Source: Hybos culiciformis
Lineage: Eukaryota > Arthropoda > Insecta > Diptera > Hybotidae
NCBI GenBank assembly: GCA_964007475.1
Contig: OZ023275.1
Span: 38,063,381-38,127,380 of the forward strand
Length of the DNA: 64,000 nucleotides
Reading direction: 5' to 3'
The translations under genes were made by a program, and so were the position numbers. The notes beneath the pieces were generated by a model. The model worked only from the letters and a program-made list of their open reading frames with translations. It searched no databases and had not been told where the DNA came from. Positions within the stretch are counted from its first letter, which is position 1. Every line of letters starts with the position of its first letter. Below, piece after piece: positions 1 to 12,763 of the stretch.

Positions 1-860
1 AAACAATTTAAAAATGATTTTAATTAACTATAATTTGTTTGAATGTGTTTTTTTAAATACTATTTATATAAATAAGATTTTAAAAATTTTAAATAATCTT
101 AGAAAATATTTTTTTTTTATTAAATTTATAAAATATTTAAATATATAATTTTATTTAGGCATTATAATAATCTATTTACAAATTCAATATCACAATTTTT
201 TTTTCAAATTTTTTTTTTTTACAATTCGTATTCTGAGAGTCAAACCATTGCGTTAATATTTTCACTTGTAAACCTAATAAAGGGAGTTTAGATGTACATA
301 TCTTTTAGGGCTATTATGTAATCAGTTTAGTAATAAATAATAGTTAAATATTTTAAACTTTTTTTATTACTTCTAAAAAAGTAGTCCCGGGAACTAGGTT
401 TAAAGATCATAATTTATCGATTTCTTGATTTGATTTGAATATTTATCTGACTCTAAAACCTGTATTCAATTTGAATAAAAGCTTATTGCATTCAATAATA
501 TATATGATGTTGTTGAAATTTCAAGAATTATATAAGTAAATAGAAATGAGAATTATATACATAAAAATATAACGCAATGATTTGCTTCCAGAATATAAAT
601 AATTTGGACCATAAGCGAGCTAAAATTTTCTAGTGGTAACTCTTTCGTAAAAGTTTTCTTGGATGCTTTTATTAAATGTATTCTTAATATAATGTAAATG
701 TTATAAAACTATTAATAATGTTAGAACATTTATAAAATTTCTCTATGTCTTATAAAATATTTTTTTTTTAAACAATGAGCATAATTAGTTATATAAAATT
801 TTACAAAAAATTTTATTTTTTAATTTAATGAATACTTTCTTTTAAAATTTTTAAAATTAT
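1..860. other. 3' flank of Ac13E, no gene seen
   Basis: AT-rich DNA with homopolymer runs and several AATAAA-like hexamers on the minus strand. It probably includes the rest of the cyclase 3' UTR. I see no exon or delimited repeat. Confidence 0.5.
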
Positions 861-866
861 TTTATT
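861..866 (-). terminator. candidate poly(A) signal of Ac13E
   Basis: AATAAA on the minus strand about 30 nt after the stop codon. Others lie further on (about 667 and 362). With this base composition the hexamer is common, so the true cleavage site cannot be chosen by eye. Confidence 0.3.
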
Positions 867-894
867 ATTTTTTGACCTTTCATTATTTATCTAA

Positions 895-3773
895 CTAACA
901 ACAATCCTCAGTATCAAACAAATCTGGTTTCTTAGACTTTAACAAAAAAACTTCCATATGATCCTTACCTTTAACATAAACTTTACCACGCGGCTCAAAT
1001 TCGAATTTATCTTCTAAATATTTCAAACAATCTTTGCCAATTTGTATTCGACCCGGTACTCCAGTTGAATCCATTCTTGATGCTATATTAACAGCATCAC
1101 CCCAAATGTCATAGTACAATTTTGTTCTACCGATGACGCCAGCAGTTACATCACCAACATTAAAACCTATTCTCAATATTAAATTAAACTCAAGTAAATC
1201 TTTATTAAATGCATCTACTACTGATTGCATAGCCATTGAAAAATCCATTAAAGCAATAATATGTGAAATATTATCAGCCCTTTTTGATGGGTCTAAGGCA
1301 CTTGCTGCCATAAAAGTACTACCTATCGTTTTGATTTTCTCTACACACTTGAATTCAGTACGGGATAATAATTCATCAAAATCTCCAATTAGTTCATTTA
1401 ATACTCTTAAATATTCTTTTCCGCCTAAATAACTTTCGTCATACATTTCATTGAAATTAACTATGCTGGCAAATATAATTGCAACATTATGGTGATTTTC
1501 GGAATACTTAGCTGTATTTTTTAATTGTTCTGCTACATTTTTTGGTATGATATTGTGCAATAACATATCAGCTTGATTTTTCATATTCTGTACACGAATT
1601 TTATCTTGATTTGCAACAGCATTACCATAAAATGTTAAACGGTATCCTATTTCAAATTGGCGATTTAATGCCCATACCAGAATCAGCAAAAGAAATAAAT
1701 CTAAATATATTTCAATACAATAGTTTCGAAACCAAACAATGTCCTCATAATGTGATTCACTAAGATTTCCTGAATTTAAAGTTGCTGGAGTCGTAAGATC
1801 ATGTTCGCTTTTTGTAGAATTGTTATTTTCGTTTGGTTTAAATGAGTAAAACCATATTTGACCAACTGCTAACCCAATAAAACATAATGCTGCTATGGAT
1901 GCTAAAATATTTCGCATCCAGCAATTTAATTGTGTAAAATTACAAAACTGAAAAATGCATACAAATATCAGGAAACCATAATGATATTCGTAAGCTTGAA
2001 GTTGATTTAAATCTAGCAAAGCGAAATTAACAATTATAAGAAAAACTGGAAGAGACATTAAGATAGCCAAACAAATATGCCACGGATACCAACTGGAAAT
2101 GGCTTCAAAGATATTATCTACACAAGTTGCTGATTGATTATATTGAGTTTTACTTGGAGAATAACGTTTACATATCTGTCTTGTAAATATAAATAACGTA
2201 AAAAAATGAACTGCTGTGAAGAAAACAAACAAGGAAACCCATACTCTAAATGCTGTGGACACTGCTGAAGGTGCCATAAGAAATAATGAACCAGAAATAC
2301 ACAAATATACTACAATTCCAATAAAAATATCAATGTAAGTATTGTATCGTGGAGTCGCTAAAGTAGACGGACCTTCATTTTCAGTTTCACTTCCGAAACG
2401 ATGAGCTTTTGAACGAAATTCCTTTTCCATTTGTTCAGATTTAAAAAATAAACTAAATGATTTTAATGGTGGTTTAACTAAATAACTACGTTGCGATTTT
2501 GCATTGTCCCGTACACATCGAATCAATTGAAGATCGGACTGCTTACGCAATTGTTGTAAGCAAGCGGCAAGCGGATCCGACAACGGTTGATTCGATTGTA
2601 TTTCTTTTGCTGTTGGAAGTTGAGTTTCCATACAATTTCCACCTCCTGGATCCTGTAAGTTTGAAATACTGGACGCTGAACTGGTGAAATATCCCGATAC
2701 TCGGTTTTGTGAAACATTAGATTGATTTAAAGCATATATTTGTTGTTGTATACTAGATCGCCTGCTGTTACTCCTAATACCAGAATCTTTTCGACTAGTA
2801 GCGGATGGGCATATACTTAATCCATCTTGCCAATTACTACAACTATTTCGATTTTGTTCTATTCTGGCATGTGCCGTTGAACTTCTTGGACGAGGAATAT
2901 TTTCTATATTATCACCAGGAGAGCGTCCACATTGGGATCGATAGCTTCCAGACCTCCCGAAAGGTGATACATCACTTCTTGATTGGGAAATATATGAACG
3001 AATGTCAATTATATCATCAAACATTGATGGCGGACCAGCCACAGGTGAATAACTACTTGCATCAGGGGATCGATTACTTAAAGACATTTGCCCACTGTGT
3101 GGACTTGTGAGACCAGATTTTGAAGGGAGTTCTAACGTGTTGCAGCTTGGGCGTGCGGTTTCAATCACCACTGGCAATTGTTGATATCCATTTTGTTCAA
3201 CTGCAGTTTCTTCAATATAAATTGATTTTATTTTAACACTGGGTTCTGATCTTTTTAATTCTTCTATTTTCTTTAAAAATTTTGGAACTCTCCAACTGAT
3301 CAGTTTTGTACTTTGGCTTGCAGTCTTGATTTCATTATCACTTAAAAGAGGAGAGTTTTTTGGATTAGAGGTTATGTTACTTGTAGTTCGACTATCTTCT
3401 TCGTGATCTGAATCTAAACTTCCAGGTAAGGATTTAGCTGTAACAATAATTTTTGGATTTCTAGTGTTATTGGGAGTCAAGCCTTTTTCGACATCTACAT
3501 TAGATTTTTTTCTTATTTTCATACTGAGTGATGTAAGCCTTGGTCTGACGGATAACACTGGAGAAGGATTTAATGATGTTGAAATTAAACCAACTGGTGA
3601 TGCTGGAGGTACGTTAGGTTGAGCAATTGAAACATTTGTTACACTTTGCGATAATATTACCCCATTTACGTAACCATCTGGACTTAAGTGATTGCAATCT
3701 TTTGATACAGGTCCTATACTGCTGTTTCGAGAAATATCTTTTCTTCGACCAACCACAAAATACGTTCTATGAC
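895..3773 (-). CDS. Ac13E: Ac13E last coding exon: C1b linker, M2 membrane domain and C2 catalytic domain
   Basis: Begins after a TTTTAG acceptor (intron 3774-3832, 59 bp) with two bases completing a Gly codon, and ends at a TAG at 895-897. It encodes 958 residues. The first ~470 are a low-complexity Ser/Asn-rich C1b linker with no motif I recognise. A hydrophobic M2 block with an extracellular loop holding an NNST glycosylation sequon follows, then C2a. C2a has FASIVNF where C1 has FADIVGF, as expected for the non-metal half, plus [17 protein letters not shown] and IASRMDSTG. The chain stops about 15 residues after the catalytic fold (end DTEDCC), so the long C2b tail of vertebrate ADCY9 is absent. 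Shadow frames on both strands inside this exon are not genes. Confidence 0.97.
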
Positions 3774-6700
3774 CTAAAAGTCATATAAAATTAAAAAAAT
3801 ATTTTCACGACATTCGAAACTAGAAAACTTACCGAAAACTTCATCTCCTTCTTCCAAAAAGTAGGCATCGCCCAAGAAGCTTGCCGTTTCTTCTGATATA
3901 TGAACTTGTTCTGGTTTCCCCGTTGATTCCATTCTGTAAAATATTTATAGATGTGCATATTCTATTAAATGTTTTAACTTTATTCTAATTATTATACTTA
4001 TTGGCCAAGGTAACATCATTACTCCAAACATCAAACTTTACTCTTCTTGTTCCAACTATGCCACAAAGAATTGTACCTGTATGAACACCTACTCTCATCT
4101 TAACTCCTTCATGACGTTGAGCATCGAATAGTCTCATTGCCGCAATCATGCCTAATCCCATTTCTACACAACAAATTGCATGATCTGGTCTAGGTTCTGG
4201 ACAGCCAGAAACACAATAATAACAATCGCCTAGGGTTGAAATTTTTTCACATCCATTAATTCGACATAAATCATCAAAACGTTCAAAAAGATCATTTAAA
4301 ATTTCAACTAGTTGTTCAGCAGTTTTTGTTGAACTCATTTTTGTAAATCCAACAATATCGGCAAATAAAATACTCACATTCTCCATGCTATGCATGTGAA
4401 AAGGTCGGAATAATGACTTAACATCATTAGAAGCTCTAGGTTGCATATTCGGCCGTTCAATTGTATTAACAGAATCTCGTTTCATGTCATTTGATATGTT
4501 TCCGCCTTCTTTCATTAACATATCAGCCACTTTTGGTGGCATCACAGAATGAATCATTTTCTCCTTCAATTGCTTTTCCATTTCTAATTGCCTACGAACT
4601 AATAAATTTTGTCCAACTTTCATAAATGTTCCACGCATTCGCACAATATTCATTACAAGCACATGAAGTCCAACTAAATTGACACTTATTTGCAATAAAA
4701 TTCTCAATATGAATATTTTAAAACAAAATGTATGTTCCTGACCGTGTACCGCATAAGTGCCAACTAAATTTGCTAAAATCTCAAATAATATTGAATATGT
4801 TATAGCAATAATGCCACTTAACCACAAACGCATTGGTAATGCTGTATAAATCAATAATATTATTTCTAAACATATTGAAAAATGTCCCAAAGGACTGAAT
4901 GCTTCTTTTGTTAAACCTAAGAAAAGTAATGATGCGGTACATAATATTATTGCTGCTAAGGCTGATGTAGTACTGGTATGAGCTCTATACAAATTTGTAC
5001 GAGTGAATAATAAACCAATTAATGTGATGACAAATAATGCTGAATAGGAACTGTATATTGGTATTTGATATAAATTTTTTGCCGAACCACCATCAATCAC
5101 AAAATATAGGAACCATACAAATAAGCATAATAAGATGTAAAATAGAGCAAATCTGAAATAAAGAAAAATCTTTAATTACAATATAAATAATATTTATAAA
5201 TTTAATTAATAATTATGTGCATAAAACTAAACTGATTCACTCCAACAATAATTGGAAATGATCTTTTGATAGACTTTATTTTAGAAGTTTTTGATAATAT
5301 TTATTATATCTTGATTATATCATATAATAATAAGGAGGAGCATATACTGTACCAATTCACATGGATTAAGTACTTATCCTTTAATCTAATAATAATAATA
5401 ATAATAATAATAAACATTTACACGAAAATATATAATTTGGTTTTATTAAAAATTTAATATATAAATATTCGAATAAATATCTTACGGCAGAAACTTTATT
5501 AGTTCATTTGTCAAAAGCTATATATGTATGTAAGTATAAACATTAAACATATTTCCAATTATTTTTATATTAATTCAAATAATGCATGTTTTTTATGCTC
5601 GTACTTTATATGAATTTCAATTGATTTTTTATTCCGAAGCAAATAACTTTCCTACCTAAGAAATTTTTTTTTATCTATGTAAGAAAGAAAAATGATTATA
5701 ATTTCGGGATTATTCTCAAGGTTATGCAGAAAATTCTATTAAAATTGTCTTAATGCTTGAGACAAAGTAGATAAAAAATAGCAATCCTCTTCATGAAAAT
5801 TCTCAAGAATAAAAAAAAAAAAAAATTAAATTATAAATTCTTTTTTTTTTTTTACCATAAAAATAACTCATATGTATTTCAATTTTTTTACAATTTTTAC
5901 AAGAATGATATGGTTTAGAATTTTAGATAATTTTTAAACATTACTTTTGCACAGTTAGTCATATTTCGTATAACTGAAAATGTAAAAAGTTTGAAAGCGT
6001 TTTCGCGGTCATCTTCAAGATAGTACTGAGTAAATAATTAATAATGTATAAGAAATAATGTGCATCATATAATTTAAGGACAAATGGTTCTTCAGGAAGT
6101 TACATCTCATAATTTTGACTTTTATTGATTTACACAAAATAAAAGGATTATTGGTAAAACAATTAAAAAAAAGAAGAACAGCCGAATAATAATATCTAAA
6201 AATTAAGCTTCTCGTACAAAGATTTTTATTGTGATTTTTTTAAGATTTCGAAGAAGTTAATGATATTTATGTAAATATGTACATGTAAATATTTATAATG
6301 TTTATTTTAATTTTATTATAATCGGAACATTATTATGTAAAATAAATTGAATTTTTTGAAAATTTTGATTTTTGAGATTTTTCGTCTTTTTTTTGCAAAT
6401 CTCTGTGGCTTACTGTTTTTAAATAACTTAGAAATAAAAAAATTCTTGCATGCGGAATAAAGTACATATATATGTATATGTATGTAAATATAGTTCGTTT
6501 TTTTTTTTTTTTGGAAAATAATTTGAATTGTAAAAATATTGAGACATGAACAGAAATTTATTATGCATTCAAATTCAATTTACACATCCTTTTGAAAATT
6601 TAATATACTTAGAAAACTATGAATTTTTCATTTGCATTACAAGTTAAACGTTGAATTCACATGAAATTTATCTGCAATCGATTTATGCGTGAATTCGCAA

Positions 6701-9700
6701 CATTGAAATATAATTGCAAGTGTAATCAAGATAGAAGTAATAAGTGATTTTAGATTCAGATGAAAGATCTGGTTGTTCTTTCTTTGGTTTTTGTATATTT
6801 TTGTACATAATATAAATAAATGTATATTATTATATAGAAAAAAGAGCAAAATATCTACACATTTTTGTTCTAACATTTATTAATTTTTTAATATACATTT
6901 GAATTCTATGTACATTAAATGTATATGTATACTGTACAATATGTATAAATGTGTACTATAATTATGTGAAAAATAAGATGATATGCATGGAATAATGTTT
7001 GTCCATAAATCTAAAATATTTATACACAATAACTAATTAAGTAAAATGAAAAACTCATAATTTTATCTCATAATTTCAAGCTTAAAAACATAATTTTCTT
7101 CCTAACCGCTATATGTTAATGAAATATTATACTGAGGTATATTATATTTATAAAATATAATAAGAATTTATATTAATAGGTAGTCTTATTCACTACATAC
7201 ATAATGAATTTTCATATTAAGGATGTGAAAAACTTTACTTTTTGTATTTTTAACAAATATACATGTTGGTTTAAACTTTAATTAATTCTTAATTCTTACT
7301 GAGAAATTTATAAATGTATATAATTTTTGATTTAAAATTCTCTTTAGTTTTCAGCACAAAATTTTTACAATTAATATTCAATACAACGGCCGTCCAATAC
7401 GGTTTAGTAATTTTCTTCATCAATATATACTACGTTATCCATAAAGGAGCTCACATTTCTGTAAATTTGTCAAATATCCACTAAGGAATTTTGCTATTTT
7501 CTTTTACAACATGTAATGGCGATTCTGTTCTGAATTTAGTCAATATTCAAATTAAATTTCAAAGGTTCTAATAAGGACAACAAAAAAACAATTGTCATAT
7601 TATGATTTTGAAAGAGCAATATGAGTATATGATGTGTAATTTTCGGTAATAAAAAATATTGGACATGATAATTAGTGTATCCAAATTACTCGAGTTTTTT
7701 TAATACTCGGTTATTCGAGTATTGTACCAAAAATTCAGCGAGTACTCGGTTACTCGGTTACGATACTCGAAACTAAATTAAGCTAAAAAATAAAAAAAAT
7801 AAAATTTGAATTTATAGGTTTAATCTTCTTCTTATAGTTAAATTGTCTATCACAATAATTCAATGATAAAAAATAAAATAATAAATATGTAACTACTAAT
7901 AGAACAATACTGCAACTGAAATACTACTAAAACAGTTAATTAATTTTAATTTAATATCTTGTTACACCGTACGGATTATTTATTTAGGAAATACTATTTA
8001 AGGAAAATTAGTCCATTTAATGTTTCCCGGCTCGTACGATTTCAGATTTTACTTTTCATTGTACGAGCTACAGAAAAAACTCGATTGGACGCAGTGGGTC
8101 GGTTTCATAGTTAATAGTAGGTTTTACAACCTCTCTAGTTGTACGGAAAGGCATACGTTATTGTATTCTAGAAGCTTGAATTCTTTACCCAAGTTCAAAT
8201 TTCCAGTGTTTTCGAATGTCTTTAGTGTCCTAAAGGGCGAAATACATTTTTGCACCGAACTCCATGTATCGAAATTCCAATGTTTATTAGAAAATGTTAA
8301 AATGTTTATTTATTTTGCTTAAAAGATAACTAAAAACTAACTACTCGGTTACTCTATGAAATTAACCGGTTAACCGAGTAATGTGAAAATCCTCAAAATC
8401 GACGAGTACTCGGTTACTCGATTATCGGGGTTGTACACACTAATGATAATCAATTCATTAAAATTGTAAAAATGAGATTATTTTTTTTTCTCCAGCCGAA
8501 TCATTTATTTGAATCGGCTGAATACTTGATAAAATAATAAAAAAGATTATTAAAATTAAATATAACGTGATAAAATGACTATAAAGTAAATAAAAATACT
8601 TGTTGTCAAATAAATATACAAAAGTTTTTCTTTGTTTTTTTGAAAATTTATTATCCTTATAAAATTTTCCCGAAAAAAAAAAAAATCATTAGGGAAATCC
8701 AGGCACGTTTTCTTTATTTTTCAAGATTTTTGTTTAATTTTTTCCCCCCTTTCTCCAATGTACGTTTTTTTATATATGTACATGTACATTACATTATACA
8801 TATACTATAATACATATGATATAAGTAAATAAACAAAATATTTAATTTAATGTTATATAACTAATCCTGCTTCATTATTGTTTTTATTTACGTAACCTTG
8901 AAATAACATCCTTTTTGCACAGCATGTCGTGCACTTGAGGTCCTTAAAGTAAAAGCAAAATTATTTATTTATTTTTATTTTTTTTTTCAGGATTCATACA
9001 GTATTTTATAATACATACAACAACGTAATATTTATTTGGCTCTTTTGTTTTACAAATTTATACTCAAACAAATAAACAAAAATAATGTCTAAAAATATAA
9101 CAATAATACTGAGATTTCCTTCATTGAGCTTTTTTTTTTATCCTTATTATAGAAGAAAATAGAATGTATATTATTGCAATATGTTTATATCATCTTTATA
9201 TATATAAAAATATATATAAATATGTATATAAATGGCTGTCAAGAACAGTCAATACAAATTACATAAACTGTTTCCAACCCACATATTATTAGATGGACAT
9301 TATTTGAAAATTGTATTTTTCTTTTTATTAATGAAATATATAGGCATCGGGATTGAAAGTTTAATGTTGTTTGTTATAAATAAAAAATCTATACTTTATC
9401 AATTTATCAAAGATAGAAAAGCAATCTTATCAATTTATGTAGTAATTCCGTGAAGGAAATATTATATTTACACTTTTTACTATATCTTACTGACTTAGTT
9501 GTTATACAAAAATTTGCCTTATTTTAGGAAAATAACATGTAAAGAATATTTGCTATTTTTCGTAAAAGATTCAAATTTCAAATCAATACTCGTGAAAAAT
9601 CACAATGTTTTAAATTGACAATTAATGGCTTAGGAATCGAATATCAATATGATTTATGTTATAACTTTTAATGCTTTTAATGACGTTCCAAAATACGAAA

Positions 9701-11663
9701 TTGTCATCATTATACTTATACAATTGAATCAACCAAAAAACTAAGAAACTTTAATTAGGATGATTAGCTTATATTAAAATTTTCAAAGTAATTACATATT
9801 AAAAATTCCTTCTTTTCGATGTTATAGAAATTAATAATACAAGTTAGTTCTATTTTGTTTATTTGAGAATTATAGTTAACTAAAATAAATTGAAACCGTT
9901 TTGGTGGTAGATTGCTAGAGAATACAGCTACATTTGATTTATTACATGATAATAAAATACAATTAAATTTTATTTTAATTATTAGATTTATATCTACCAC
10001 ATTACATTTTCAGATTTTTAGACTTAGATAGCAGTCGTAACAACTAAGAATTCCATATTTTTAAATGTATACCTAATAATTTTTTTTCTTTAATGATTAT
10101 TATAAATTTTTAAGGCAGAAATATTTAGATAAAGGTTTCTTTTTGGTAAACATTTTTTGGCAGAAATAGGTATAAGAATATTAAGATAAAGATTTTTTTA
10201 ATTTAAGCAAGGATACTACGGTATATATGTTTTGTTCAAATCATTTTATGATTTTTATTTTCAACAAAAATATTTCTGTCTAGGGACCTATTTAACCTTT
10301 GTGTGAAAAAACAACAATAAATAAGAAAGGCATCTTAAAGTAAGACTAATTTTTTAATTTATGCAATAATTTTTACTCAATTTACCCAATTTTTCCATTA
10401 TTTTATTTTTTACATATACTTACTGTGTAACAAAAATACGATGTATATTGTTCGTTATAATAGAAGTTAGTATATACATAAATGCATAGATATTAGAGAC
10501 AGAATGAAAAAAGGATCAATAAAGGGATAAAATCAATAATAGAATTTATTATTTTTGGTGGCAAAAATTATTCTAAAAAAAATGTATGTAAATAATGTGG
10601 TTTTGTATTGCGCGAATAATGTTTTTAAGATTTTTGAAAAATTTATTTAAGAAAGAAATTATTTTAAGTTATAAAGTTAATACATCTTTGATGAGAAAGT
10701 GTCAGACTTTTTAGATAGTTTGATTTAATATTTTAATATTATGGCTTGAACTACAACTAATTATCAAAACTAGAACTACTCAAACATCAATTACTAAATC
10801 TAGGGGAAACATTTTTCCAGGGGGAAATATTTTTGCCTTAATCTCAACAATTACTTGTTCTAAAATAAATTAAGAAGATTTGTGAAGACAAAATTTTCCC
10901 TTATCGAAATGGTTATTAACATATTAAATTATCATTATAACATTAACACATATTCTAAGTTGAAAAGTATATAAAATATTGCCAAGAGTTTTCTATTTCT
11001 ATATTAACTCTTGAAAATAAATACCTCCACTTAATCACAATAATCTAATTTGGAAATAAAAGTTTAATAAATAAAAAAAATGCCTAATGTAAATTTTTGG
11101 CATTTAAATTTTATTTGAAAGCCAATTATTCGATAATGTCATATTCCAAAGTTAATTCATTTTAAAATATATTTTATTTTTTCTAGATATAAAAAAGTTC
11201 CACCTCTAATTATCCTTGTCCATGGTATAAAATAATCTAAAATACTATAAAAATTGAAGCATCTATACACATTTTTATACGAAATGCGTTTGAACCATTG
11301 AAAGGTAATTGTTGATATAACAAACTGTGTTATGCAGATAAAATAAGAAATAGTAATTTGAATCTAGATTTTCTATAAAACTTACCTAAATCTATTCCGA
11401 ATTTGTGGAAACACACTCGTTAAATATTGCCCTTCTAAAACCGGCGAATCAAATCTTGGATTGAACCAAGATTTTTCTGCTGCTCTTTCAAATGCAACAG
11501 GCAGCATTACACTACAGCAAGAATGTCTTCTACCTGTTTGGCTTAAATAAGATTGTATATGTGGTGCTAATGCTATTTGAATATCATCTGTTGAGTTATT
11601 TAGACTGTCACTGCCGAGAACGCACGGTGGCATTGTAGTTAAACTGAATGAATGTCCTCGCGA
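895..11663 (-). CDS. Ac13E: Ac13E/ADCY9-like transmembrane adenylyl cyclase (four-exon gene body)
   Basis: Membrane adenylyl cyclase converting ATP to cAMP; the sequence best matches the ADCY9 / Drosophila Ac13E branch. Exons are 11386-11663, 3998-5152, 3833-3933 and 895-3773, all with GT-AG borders and matching phases (split codons R, K and G). Counted from the Met at 11633 the product is 1460 residues, close to vertebrate ADCY9 (about 1350). Order: N-terminal cytosolic tail, six-span M1 (about 84-250), signalling helix (260-300), C1a (about 336-500), long Ser-rich C1b linker (about 503-975), M2 (about 980-1207), C2a (about 1247-1457). C1 carries both metal Asp (FADIVGF, D348; STLGD, D392). 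C2 carries the purine/transition-state residues (EKIKTIG, K1316; DIWGD, D1390; N1397; R1401). Membrane topology and activity are inferred from the family. The 5' end is uncertain: either a UTR exon was missed or 30853-30990 is the first coding exon (1516 residues in total). Confidence 0.95.
3833..3933 (-). CDS. Ac13E: Ac13E internal exon completing C1a
   Basis: This 101-bp exon is too short to stand out as an ORF but is fixed on both sides. It has a TTTTACAG acceptor next to 3933, a GTAAGT donor next to 3833, one leading base that completes Lys after the previous exon, and one trailing G that completes Gly in the next. The 33 whole codons read [20 protein letters not shown] and onwards, the usual segment after DVTLANK in cyclase C1 domains, where the family has a Met-Glu-x-x-Gly and a VHISE strand. 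The intron before it is 64 bp (3934-3997). Confidence 0.95.
3998..5152 (-). CDS. Ac13E: Ac13E exon with M1 membrane domain, signalling helix and most of C1a
   Basis: Starts after a TTTATTTCAG acceptor and ends at a GTATAA donor. The first base completes Arg with the AG left from exon 11386-11663, giving the family-typical RNRFRFALFY at the start of M1. About 160 mostly hydrophobic residues form M1, followed by a charged helix ([20 protein letters not shown]) that couples membrane to catalyst in this family. Then comes C1a: [53 protein letters not shown] and [13 protein letters not shown]. Both metal-binding Asp are intact, so the exon looks functional. The first Met-like codon shown by simple ORF finding is a GTG inside the exon and is not a start. 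Confidence 0.97.
5387..5413. repeat. (AAT)n microsatellite
   Basis: About nine uninterrupted AAT/ATA units within the large cyclase intron. Confidence 0.9.
7673..8442. mobile_element. hAT element 1, 770 bp, with perfect 8-bp TSD ATGATAAT
   Basis: Terminal inverted repeats begin TAGTGT at both ends (left TAGTGTATCC, right complement TAGTGTGTAC). They are flanked by the perfect 8-bp duplication ATGATAAT (7665-7672 and 8443-8450). Subterminal repeats of the ACTCGGTTACTCG type occur near both ends, as is common in hAT elements. On the minus strand at about 7990-8085 a decayed reading gives [17 protein letters not shown], a stop, then [10 protein letters not shown]. This matches the C-terminal hAT dimerisation region (x-PTS-x-ERVFS ... 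R-x-RL ... LN-x-L-x-FLK). It is a non-autonomous deletion derivative. The plus-strand ORF at 8020-8322 is a shadow of this relic. Confidence 0.93.
11386..11663 (-). CDS. Ac13E: Ac13E exon with the N-terminal cytosolic tail
   Basis: A 278-bp exon with a TTTTTTGCAG acceptor at its start and a strong GTAAG donor at its end. It starts in phase 0 and ends with two bases of the Arg codon completed at 5152. The reading ends [20 protein letters not shown] ... [13 protein letters not shown], which matches the conserved pre-membrane region of ADCY9 (FERA, a Trp-containing W-x-P-x-FDS, then FPQ and RFR). Ten codons precede the first in-frame ATG at 11633-11631. That ATG is a possible start if the upstream exon is untranslated. 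If the exon at 30853-30990 is joined, the reading frame runs straight through. Confidence 0.9.
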
Positions 11664-12763
11664 CTGCAAAAAATTAAAATAAATATATTTTCTTTAATAT
11701 GAAAACGATTAGATTTTTTTTATTTTCAATTAAATAAAATTTAAAAACTAAATAATATTATCTATTATTAATATATTAAGGATTTCAGACTTGTATTCGC
11801 AATACTTTAGACTGAATTACTTAAATTAGAGGTCTTCATTATTTTATCAGTAAATTTAAACTCTTTTTCTATTTAACTTCTTGATATAAAACAGGTTTAT
11901 AAAGGAGTTATTAAGAATTAAGTTAAAATGGTAGAATAAATAATTTTGATTTGGAAATAAAATGCACATACTATAGCCCAGTTTGATTCTAAACTTCGAA
12001 CTTACAAAACTTCTATTTTTTCTTAGTTGTATAAATAAAACAGTATAAGTATAATATGCATAAGAATTGCAAAAAATATAATTTTGCTTAGAATATATAC
12101 TTAGTTAAAAATTAAAAATATATTCGTCTGAAATAAATTTAATTAAATGAAGTAATTTTCAATCAATTATCTTCAATTCTGTTAACAATAACTTCTTCAT
12201 TCAATATATAATATAACCTTTCTTTTTCGTTACAAGATTGTAATAAAACTTTCCATTAACGACTTTCATAGAGTAAAAAGTTTATTTTACACTAATGGGA
12301 ACTAATGGGATCAAAAATTATTATTATTGGTGAGAAAATGTGCAGATGGCTTTTCATTGTTCTAATTAAATATACTTAAATATCTTTTTGACAAGGATAT
12401 TAAAATTTTAGTGATATAAACATAAGTTTGAAATTAGTTTAAAAAAAATATTTCAACTGAAGAGTTTTTCAAGAAAAAAAATTTTTTTTTAAACAACCAT
12501 CATTGAATTTAATTATTTAAATGGAATTTATCAAATTTTTATAATCTTTGTCTTCTTCTTATAGAAATTTAGTATGAAATTTTATTGTAGAAATGTTATC
12601 GATATGAAAACTATGAAGAATATTATAAATATTAATTATGTGTGAGACACAAAATGGGATTAAATTAATGTCGATGATATGCTGTTTTACACGAAATCAT
12701 TTTCTGAGTATTATGTATTCGAAAACTCTTGTGTATAACTCTTGTGTAGAATGGTAACACTCA

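Larger units (their letters stand above)
5153..11385 (-). other. 6.2-kb Ac13E intron
   Basis: The borders are fixed by the exons on either side. It contains an (AAT)n run at about 5387-5413, a hAT derivative at 7673-8442 and a weak transposase-like reading at 8853-8942. Otherwise I see only AT-rich DNA with homopolymers. The short ORFs at 6637-6876, 9232-9453 and 9764-10000 have no coding character. Confidence 0.85.

Noticed and set aside
1133..3110. Open frames on the opposite strand or other frames (1133-1432, 2499-2687, 2523-2717, 2805-3110) within the cyclase exon
   Set aside because: They are shadows of the coding frame; the cyclase motifs run through the whole exon in one frame.
8020..8322. 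100-codon plus-strand ORF
   Set aside because: It lies inside hAT element 1 and is antisense to the degraded hAT dimerisation codons.
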